DNA of 18,766 bases from the NCBI GenBank assembly GCA_002346425.1, contig DDZS01000001.1, forward strand, positions 1-18,766, written 5' to 3'. Position 1 is the first letter of the stretch. Each line of letters begins with the position of its first letter. Below are positions 1-5,899 of this stretch, one piece after another. Origin of the DNA: Alphaproteobacteria bacterium UBA3002 (GTDB lineage: Bacteria > Pseudomonadota > Alphaproteobacteria > Rickettsiales > UBA3002). Position numbers and translations under genes: made by a program. Below the pieces are notes generated by a model, which saw only the letters and a list, made by a program, of their open reading frames with translations, ran no database searches and had not been told where the DNA came from.

Positions 1-459
1 GGGAATGGCGACGCCAAAGGGCACGGCAGCCAGCGGGATCATCGCGATGGCAAGCAAAATGCAGACGACGGCGATTATACGTTTAGCAATGTCGGACGTT
101 AGAAATTGCACGCGGGAAGTGGTGTGGTGATCGATACTTTTGGCATAGGGGCGCGCTTTTTTGATCCCTTTCTTTAATTTGTCGCTGTCAAAGGACATGC
201 GTCGCAAGCGCCCCGGAATCCATGGCGATTCGCGCCCCACGACCATTTGCCCGGCGATGAGGATGATCAGCGCCGCGAGTAAAAGCGATGCGCCGGGAAT
301 GCCGCCGATGATCGGGATCAGGGCAAATAAGGATGGGACCATTAATAACGGCCCAAAGCCGCGATGGCGAAAGGCGGAGACGATATCGTCGACCGAGGTC
401 TTATCGCCGTCGGGCGACTCCTCGAGTTGATCCAGAATATCCTGCATGGCGTGGCTCAT
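1..459 (-). CDS. ExoD-family (exopolysaccharide synthesis) membrane protein, 3' end outside window
   Basis: An open reading frame of 153 codons runs from an ATG at 459 off the left edge with no stop, so the C-terminus is missing. The N-terminal ~30 residues are acidic and soluble (MSHAMQDILDQLEE...). They are followed by a hydrophobic stretch rich in Leu, Ile and Pro (GPLLMVPSLFALIPIIGG at about residues 38-55), a second hydrophobic segment, a WIPGRL motif and a basic loop. A further membrane segment (IIAVVCILLAIAMI) lies near the edge. The order of Gly/Pro-rich membrane segment, then W-(I/L)-P, is what I know from the ExoD family, first linked to exopolysaccharide and nodulation in Rhizobium; the biochemical role is unclear. 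An in-frame TAG two codons upstream fixes the start at 459. No good Shine-Dalgarno is visible, but a TATGGC lies 6 bp before the ATG. Confidence 0.75.
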   Translation of the reverse strand, partial: MSHAMQDILDQLEESPDGDKTSVDDIVSAFRHRGFGPLLMVPSLFALIPIIGGIPGASLLLAALIILIAGQMVVGRESPWIPGRLRRMSFDSDKLKKGIKKARPYAKSIDHHTTSRVQFLTSDIAKRIIAVVCILLAIAMIPLAAVPFGVAIP

Positions 460-518
460 ACGCTAGCCATAGCCCGCGAGCGTATAAAATTGCGATAGGG
501 GAGAAAAAAAGAAGGAAG

Positions 519-752
519 CTACTGCTCTTGCGGTTTCGCGCCGATTTTAGCGCTTCCTTCGACGATTCGGACCGGTTCGGGCTGGGTCGCCTCCAGAATT
601 GCGAAGGCGGCCACGGGCCAACTCAAAAGGCCGCCGAATAGTAATACCCCGAGCAGCGCAAATAGCATTTCGCGCCGCGGTAGGGTGTGCAGGCAGAGAA
701 TGGCGATAGCAATAAGCGCCGCCACAAAGCCTGCTTCAACTAAATGAGTCAT
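519..752 (-). CDS. Small two-segment membrane protein, unknown
   Basis: A 77-aa protein starting MTHLVEAGFVAALIA. I chose the ATG at 752 because AGGAG lies 6 bp upstream; the frame stays open for 11 more codons upstream but has no ribosome site there. Two hydrophobic segments can be seen: about residues 6-22 (AGFVAALIAIAILCLHT) and 29-53 (MLFALLGVLLFGGLLSWPVAAFAIL). They are separated by a short PRRE basic turn, suggesting a hairpin in the inner membrane. The C-terminal ~20 residues are polar. I recognise no family. Upstream, on the same strand, is the most canonical Pho-box-like promoter in the window, so expression is probably controlled by a PhoB/OmpR-type regulator. It is divergent from the GTA tail gene and codirectional with the ExoD-like gene, with 59 bp between them. 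Confidence 0.65.
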   Translation of the reverse strand: MTHLVEAGFVAALIAIAILCLHTLPRREMLFALLGVLLFGGLLSWPVAAFAILEATQPEPVRIVEGSAKIGAKPQEQ

Positions 753-804
753 AATCACTCCTACTACGTAGGAAAAAGAAACCAAGGGGTTTCAAAATTA
801 CCCA

Positions 805-836
805 ATCATAACGCAGCTGCGTGACGGTTTAATGAC
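805..836 (-). promoter_or_regulatory. Pho-box-like promoter of the 77-aa membrane protein gene
   Basis: Read on the minus strand, two half-sites GTCAT (836-832) and GTCAC (825-821) lie 11 bp apart with an A/T-rich spacer (CCGTCATTAAACCGTCAC). A TATGAT -10 element (810-805) follows after 10 bp. This is the spacing of E. coli phoA-type promoters, where the Pho box replaces the -35. The transcript would have a leader of about 45 bases with a Shine-Dalgarno. Confidence 0.6.
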
Positions 837-879
837 GGTCGCGCGGGGACGTCACATTATTTAATCAGGAGACATATCC

Positions 880-3800
880 ATGGCATCTATCACACTTGGT
901 TCGATCGGCTCTAGCGTTGGCGCGGCGATGGGCGGGCCGTTTGGCGGCTTTTTAGGGCAGCAGTTGGGCCAGCAATTTGGCGGCTCGCTGGATACCGCGT
1001 TATTCGGCAGCGCGCGCAGCAATCGCCATCGCGAAGGCCTCCGGCTGGAGGAACTGGCGGTGCAAACCTCCACCTGGGGCAAGGCGATTCCGCAGTTGTA
1101 TGGCCGCGCACGAATGGCGGGGAATGTCATCTGGTCGCTACCGATTCGCGAAACGGCGACAACCACGACCACTAGCCAGGGCGGCAAAGGCGGGGGAGGG
1201 GGGGGCGGCTCTTCTTCGGTGACGGAATATAGCTACGATGTGACGCTGGCGATTGCAATTTGCGAAGGCGAGGTCGATGCGATTGAACGCGTCTGGGCAG
1301 ATGCGAAACAGCTCGATTTAGGACTGGGTACGTATCGTTTTTATCGCGGCACCGACGACCAGTTGCCGGACCCACTGATTGAGAGTTACGAAGGCGTCGG
1401 CAGCACGCCGGCGTACCGGGGCATGTGTTACGTTGTGATCGAGCATTTTCCACTCGCTGATTTTGGCAATCGCATTCCAAATTTCACCTTTGAAGTGCGC
1501 AAGGATATTCTCTATCCGGATATTGACGGCGTGCCGGTGGAGCATCTGGTGAAAGAAATTATTCTCATCCCCGGATCGGGTGAATTTGTCTATGATACCA
1601 AGATTCAGAACAAGGTAATCGGCGAAGAAATTGACGGCCAATTCGTGCAGCGTGGCGAGCAGACGCGCATCAATCGCCATACGCCGGAGGACCGCGCGAA
1701 TTGTAGTGTCGCGCTGGATCAGATGCTCGAGACGCTGCCGAATCTGGAATGGGTGGGCGTGCTGGTGAATTGGTTCGGCACATCGATGGATGCGGGCGCG
1801 TGCACACTGGCGCCGGGCGTGGAATATGCGGCATCACAAGGCACCACCGAACCCGATCAATGGAGCGTTGCCGGACGTAGTCGCGCCACTGCGCATCAGA
1901 TTACCTATGAAGGCGACACGCCACGCTATGGCGGTACGCCGGATGATGCGTCCTTGCTGCGCTTACTGGCCGAGATAAAATCCCGCGGATTAAAGGTGAT
2001 GCTATATCCGTTTTTCCTGATGGATGTCGCGGACAAACCATGGCGTGGGCGCGTCACCGGAAGCACGTCCGATATTGCAGCATTTTTCACCAAAGCGAAT
2101 GGCTATAACGCCTATATTACGCATTACGCGAATCTGTGTAAGAACCACATCGACGCGATTGCTATCGGCTCCGAATTGCGGGGCCTAACGGAGGTCAATG
2201 ACGGGGCTGCGACGCACCGGAATTTCCCCGGTGTCGATGCGCTGGTGTCTCTTGCGGCTAGTGTTAAAGGCATAGTTGGCAGCGGAGTAAAAGTAACTTA
2301 CGCGGCGGACTGGTCGGAATACCATCACGCGGCGGATGGCTGGTATCATATGGACCCGCTCTGGGCGTCGCCACATATCGATGTGATCGGCATTGATGCC
2401 TATTTTCCGCTGACCAATGCCCCGCAATCTGAACTTGGTTATGATATTGCTGCGGTGCAACAAGGGTGGACAAGTGGCGAGGGCTATGACTTTTATTTTA
2501 CCGATGATACACGCACCACAACTGCGCCACTCGGTGCGGCCTATGCCTGGAAAAATCTGCAATGGTTCTGGGAAAACACGCATACCAATCCTGATGGCAA
2601 TGTAACTGCATGGATACCGCAATCGAAAAAAATCTGGTTCACCGAATATGGTTTTCCGAGTGTCGATGGCGCGACGAATCAACCCAATGTGTTTTACGAT
2701 CCCTCAAGTTCGGAAAGTTATTTCCCGTATCATTCTGAAGGCGTCATTGACTTTCGTGCGCAACGCACCGGCATCGCCGCGACCCTCGCGCAATGGAAAG
2801 ATTCGGCGATGCTGGAGAAAAAATTCTTATGGACGTGGGACGCCCGGCCCTATCCTTATTGGCCTGATCTGACCCAAGTCTGGGCGGATGGTGGCGTCTG
2901 GCGCACCGGCCATTGGGTGCAAGGGAAATTCGGCCAATCGGGCTTGGCGGCTGTCGTCTCTGAGTTATGCACGAAAGCGGGTTTAAGCGAAACGCAGTAT
3001 GATGTGTCGCGCTTACAGGATCGAGTGGAAGGATTCATCATCGCCAAACGCGATTCCGCGCGTGGATTGCTTGAGCAATTGATGAGCGGCTATTTCTTTG
3101 ACGCGGTGGAACGCGATGGTGTGCTGACCTTTTTACCGCGCGGTCAGGCGTCTTCACTGACGATTCAGGCGGAAGACATCGCGCAGGATGCACCCATCGA
3201 AATCACGCGTCAGCAAGAGCCGGAATTACCGCAGCGCATTGAGCTACAATATCTCAACCGCCTGCATAATTACGAAGCGGCCACGCAAGCGGCGTCGCGC
3301 CATGCCGTAGACACGCAAGCGGTCGACCGGCTGGCGTTGCCGTTAGTGTTCTCTGATCAACGTGCGCGCAGTATTGCGGAAGTGGCGTTGCAACAAGCAT
3401 GGCTAGGACGCGTGACCTATCGACTCACTTTACCCGTGATCTATAGCGGGCTAGAGCCGGGGGATGTGTTTACGCTGCAGGATGACACGGTGCAGCATGT
3501 GCTGCGCATACAATCGCTGGATTGCGACCGCAATGGACGCTTGCATGTTGAGGCGGTGGCCGAAGATGCGGTCAGCTATCAGCAATTGGAACTGGCCGGA
3601 GGCGAGGAAGCGACACCACCAAGCGTGGAGCCGGTCGTGCCGATTCCAGCTACCACCAGTTACCTGCTCGACCTGCCCGCAATGCAGACCGATGCCCCGG
3701 ATGCAGCGATGCTGCGCGCCGCGGCGATGCCGGTTGCCGAAGGGTGGCAGGGCGCGGCGATCTTTCGGTCTGATGATGGCGGCGGCAGTTATGCGCAGCA

Positions 3801-4566
3801 ATTTACCTTCCGTGATCCATGTGTGGTGGGGACGGCGGCGAGTTTGCTGGGGCAAGGGCCGCGCAACCGGTTTGACGAAGTCAGTCGCGTCGAAATATTG
3901 TTACAGGGCACGGGTACTCTTTCCGGGATTGATGAGGCGGCATTATTAAACGGCGCGAATCTGGCGATGCTTGGTGAGGAAGTGTTCCAGTTTCAACATA
4001 CGGAGCTGATAAGTCCGAATAAATACCGTCTCTCACGTTTGTTGCGAGGGCGGTTAGGAACGGAACATGCCATTGCGACGCATAGTTTAGGAGAGCGTTT
4101 TATTTTGCTCGATGCGCGGTTGCAAAAAGACATGATGCCCGATGGGTTGATTGGCCTGCCGCGCCAGTACAAAACGGTGAGTGTTGGCAGAACCTTAGGC
4201 GTAGCAACACCTTATTCCTTCACCTATCAGGCACGTAGCCTGAAACCGTATAGCCCGGTGCATGTCACTGACTATCGGAATGAAGTGGGCGATCTACGGA
4301 TTACCTGGAAACGCCGTACGCGCATCGGCGGCAATTGGCGTGATTATAGCGATGTGCCTCTGTCGGAACAGGAGGAACGCTATGTGTTAGAGCTCTTGGA
4401 TGGCGAAGACATTCTCCGCAGCATTGAGGTGACGCAGCCGGAATATCTGTACACATCTGCGCAGCAATTGGCCGATTTCGGAGTGGTTCCGGCACCGCTC
4501 TCTGTTCGGGTGATGCAGCTTTCAGCGCGGGTCGGAAGGGGCTATCCGACTATGGCAACGGTGTAG
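880..4566 (+). CDS. GTA/phage tail 'megatron' protein (GTA ORF15-like: TIM-barrel glycoside hydrolase-like plus phage tail domain)
   Basis: A 1228-aa protein behind a good ribosome site (AGGAGA at 867-872, 7 bp before ATG). The N-terminus (~1-50) is Gly-rich and amphipathic, as in this family, followed by a WGKAIPQLYG motif. A low-complexity Thr/Gly/Ser linker lies at about 95-113. The TIM-barrel-like domain runs from about 285 to 720. It carries two Glu at positions expected of a retaining glycoside hydrolase: E432 in IGSELRG and E589 in FTEYGFP. A phage-tail domain follows at about 765-870 (QRIELQYLNRL..., PGDVFTL), then a long C-terminal receptor/fibre-like region. In Rhodobacter capsulatus GTA this protein is the tip of the baseplate and is thought to open the envelope during DNA delivery. 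The usual upstream tail genes (ORF12-14 type) are absent here. An opposite-strand gene lies upstream instead, so this is a detached piece of a GTA/prophage cluster. Confidence 0.9.
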   Translation: MASITLGSIGSSVGAAMGGPFGGFLGQQLGQQFGGSLDTALFGSARSNRHREGLRLEELAVQTSTWGKAIPQLYGRARMAGNVIWSLPIRETATTTTTSQGGKGGGGGGGSSSVTEYSYDVTLAIAICEGEVDAIERVWADAKQLDLGLGTYRFYRGTDDQLPDPLIESYEGVGSTPAYRGMCYVVIEHFPLADFGNRIPNFTFEVRKDILYPDIDGVPVEHLVKEIILIPGSGEFVYDTKIQNKVIGEEIDGQFVQRGEQTRINRHTPEDRANCSVALDQMLETLPNLEWVGVLVNWFGTSMDAGACTLAPGVEYAASQGTTEPDQWSVAGRSRATAHQITYEGDTPRYGGTPDDASLLRLLAEIKSRGLKVMLYPFFLMDVADKPWRGRVTGSTSDIAAFFTKANGYNAYITHYANLCKNHIDAIAIGSELRGLTEVNDGAATHRNFPGVDALVSLAASVKGIVGSGVKVTYAADWSEYHHAADGWYHMDPLWASPHIDVIGIDAYFPLTNAPQSELGYDIAAVQQGWTSGEGYDFYFTDDTRTTTAPLGAAYAWKNLQWFWENTHTNPDGNVTAWIPQSKKIWFTEYGFPSVDGATNQPNVFYDPSSSESYFPYHSEGVIDFRAQRTGIAATLAQWKDSAMLEKKFLWTWDARPYPYWPDLTQVWADGGVWRTGHWVQGKFGQSGLAAVVSELCTKAGLSETQYDVSRLQDRVEGFIIAKRDSARGLLEQLMSGYFFDAVERDGVLTFLPRGQASSLTIQAEDIAQDAPIEITRQQEPELPQRIELQYLNRLHNYEAATQAASRHAVDTQAVDRLALPLVFSDQRARSIAEVALQQAWLGRVTYRLTLPVIYSGLEPGDVFTLQDDTVQHVLRIQSLDCDRNGRLHVEAVAEDAVSYQQLELAGGEEATPPSVEPVVPIPATTSYLLDLPAMQTDAPDAAMLRAAAMPVAEGWQGAAIFRSDDGGGSYAQQFTFRDPCVVGTAASLLGQGPRNRFDEVSRVEILLQGTGTLSGIDEAALLNGANLAMLGEEVFQFQHTELISPNKYRLSRLLRGRLGTEHAIATHSLGERFILLDARLQKDMMPDGLIGLPRQYKTVSVGRTLGVATPYSFTYQARSLKPYSPVHVTDYRNEVGDLRITWKRRTRIGGNWRDYSDVPLSEQEERYVLELLDGEDILRSIEVTQPEYLYTSAQQLADFGVVPAPLSVRVMQLSARVGRGYPTMATV
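1191..1205 (+). repeat. Poly-G tract within the tail gene
   Basis: Five G, one A, then eight consecutive G (1198-1205), encoding part of the Gly-rich linker. A tract of this length can slip during replication, or be miscalled. The reading frame is intact in the sequence given. Confidence 0.6.
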
Positions 4567-4585
4567 AAAAATAAATCTTCATAAA

Positions 4586-4600
4586 TTAACCTTTCATTAA
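4586..4600 (+). promoter_or_regulatory. CtrA-type binding site
   Basis: TTAA (4586-4589), seven bases, TTAA (4597-4600): a perfect match to the full CtrA site TTAA-N7-TTAA of Alphaproteobacteria. A CATAGT at 4612-4617 could serve as a -10. The site lies 38 bp upstream of the start at 4638, in the only gap before that gene. Binding by CtrA is inferred. Confidence 0.5.
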
Positions 4601-4637
4601 GAATATTGCGGCATAGTTGTCTTAAGAAAGGTTATGT

Positions 4638-5036
4638 ATGCTATCATTCTTTAACGGTTCAAATGCCCATCATGTGCAACCCGTCGGCTTAAGCGATGAC
4701 GAGCGGCAATTGCTGAAGACTTCTGAGCAGGCATCTGACATGCTTAGTTCATTGCAACATCTCTCAGCTTCGAGCGTGACGCAAGGCATTGACCCGGTGG
4801 ATGATATAAAAACCTATGAAAGTCAGGTTGTTGGCAAGGTGTGTGCCGAAGTGGTGACCAGTCTTCCAACCTTAAGTTCCGTCCAGATTCAACAAGCGAT
4901 TTTTCTGCGCCAATTATTCGTAGCCGGCGAACTGGCTTACGCGCAATGGCACCAGAAAATGCAAAATCTCTTCCCGGATCGGATGGAAAATCTCTCGGCA
5001 TCGTTGCGGGAGCGACTGGAAATTATTAACGTTTAG
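4638..5036 (+). CDS. Hypothetical protein, 132 aa, behind a CtrA-like box
   Basis: The ATG at 4638 follows AGAAAGG (4625-4631) by 6 bp; another ATG at 4634 runs into a stop after six codons. The 132-residue product is soluble, with no signal peptide or membrane segment. It appears mostly helical: an N-terminal polar segment, a Ser-rich middle, and a C-terminal helical part (about 85-130) containing FLRQLFVAGELAYAQWHQKM. I recognise no family. It lies 71 bp after the tail gene and is convergent with the PH/SHOCT gene, only 7 bp apart. The upstream TTAA-N7-TTAA suggests cell-cycle or motility-type control by CtrA rather than co-transcription with the tail gene. In Rhodobacter, CtrA also governs GTA expression, so a link to the preceding gene is possible but unproven. 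Confidence 0.7.
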   Translation: MLSFFNGSNAHHVQPVGLSDDERQLLKTSEQASDMLSSLQHLSASSVTQGIDPVDDIKTYESQVVGKVCAEVVTSLPTLSSVQIQQAIFLRQLFVAGELAYAQWHQKMQNLFPDRMENLSASLRERLEIINV

Positions 5037-5043
5037 TCTGTTA

Positions 5044-5628
5044 CTAGCCGTTTAATAGCCGCTTTTTCTGCGCCGCAAATTCTTCTTCGGTTAAATGGCC
5101 TTGATCTTTCAGGCGGGCCAGACGTTCCAACTGTTCCAGCGCATCGGGCTGTGCATTATTGCTACCAGCAGGGGCGGCGGGCGGTTCGGCATATTGTTTG
5201 CCACCGACCGGACGACGCGCATCCTGCATCATAATCGCACGAAAATCCTGAATCGCTTGCCGTGTTGCCTGGACGAAGGGGTCGATCGAGTCTTTGAGAA
5301 TCATGGAGATTTCATAGCTCGCCGCGCCATCCCATACACGGATGCTGCCGAAAACGATGACATAGGACGAATCAATCGATTGGATACGATCAAGGTTAAG
5401 CTGTTTGACTTTCAAGCCGAAAAACATGCCTTTGTCGATAAACAGTAAGCGGCGATTGGTGCAGACAAGCAGCACGGTTTTGGTGCCCAAATAGCCGGAA
5501 GTGAGCGCTTTAATCTCTTCATCATCGGTCATAATCTTGGGCAGATATTTAATCTCGCGCCGCGTGTAAAATACGTATTTATGTGGCAGCGCTTTAATTT
5601 GGGTTTTGATATCGTCTAACGTCGGCAT
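5044..5628 (-). CDS. Bacterial PH-domain protein with C-terminal SHOCT domain
   Basis: A 194-aa protein from ATG 5628; a TTG three codons upstream (5637) is an alternative, and an in-frame TAA further up limits the choice. The N-terminal ~130 residues look like a YokE/bPH-type pleckstrin-homology domain. The middle strands alternate: GYLGTKTVLLVCTNRRLLFID, then the KQLNLDRIQSID and ASYEISMI segments. Residues ~165-194 (LEQLERLARLKDQGHLTEEEF...) are a textbook SHOCT motif, a short C-terminal helix pair found on membrane or oligomerising proteins. A Pro/Ala/Gln-rich linker joins the two parts. Such proteins are thought to bind membranes or partner proteins; no enzymatic role is expected. No Shine-Dalgarno at a workable distance is seen. 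A TACATT lies 7 bp before the ATG, so it may be leaderless like its divergent neighbour, but no clear Pho-type box faces it. Confidence 0.8.
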   Translation of the reverse strand: MPTLDDIKTQIKALPHKYVFYTRREIKYLPKIMTDDEEIKALTSGYLGTKTVLLVCTNRRLLFIDKGMFFGLKVKQLNLDRIQSIDSSYVIVFGSIRVWDGAASYEISMILKDSIDPFVQATRQAIQDFRAIMMQDARRPVGGKQYAEPPAAPAGSNNAQPDALEQLERLARLKDQGHLTEEEFAAQKKRLLNG

Positions 5629-5674
5629 GCCTTCCAATGTAGTCGCAAGCCGCCTGACTTACCAGTAAAAAGCC

Positions 5675-5727
5675 GTCACCAATTGTCGCAGAATTGTCAT
5701 ACACATCCGCGTTGTGCTTTCTATACT
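5675..5727 (+). promoter_or_regulatory. Pho-box-like promoter upstream of the RNB nuclease gene
   Basis: Half-sites GTCAC (5675-5679), GTCGC (5685-5689) and GTCAT (5696-5700) are spaced 10 and 11 bp, with the typical AAT/GAATT spacers. A TATACT -10 (5722-5727) follows after 21 bp. The ATG at 5735 begins 7 bp after the -10, so the message from this promoter would be leaderless. Confidence 0.6.
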
Positions 5728-5734
5728 GCAGCGC

Positions 5735-5899
5735 ATGAATTTAGAGGCGAGACAACAATTTACCGAGGCGCAGCATGCGCAGGCGACCGATGCGGGAATC
5801 ATTACGCCAGAGCACTGGGGTCACGCGTGTACAGCGCCCCACATCTTATTTCGATCTGGCAGTGGACGACTTGCCCGCCACGATTGTGAAAGATCGTGA
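5735..5899 (+). CDS. Short frame that may be the true N-terminus of the RNB nuclease (frame-shifted)
   Basis: The ATG at 5735 sits 7 bp after a good -10, exactly as at four other genes in this window, yet this frame stops at 5899 after 54 codons. The first 28 residues (MNLEARQQFTEAQHAQATDA...) look like a normal polar helical N-terminus. At the GGGG run 5817-5820, removing one G would join it smoothly to the frame of the RNB protein (…EHWVTRVQRPTSYFDL). So either a one-base insertion (mutation or sequencing error) has split the gene, or ribosomes shift +1 here, or the short frame is a leader ORF and the nuclease begins at 5775. The sequence alone cannot decide. Confidence 0.4.
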   Translation: MNLEARQQFTEAQHAQATDAGIITPEHWGHACTAPHILFRSGSGRLARHDCERS

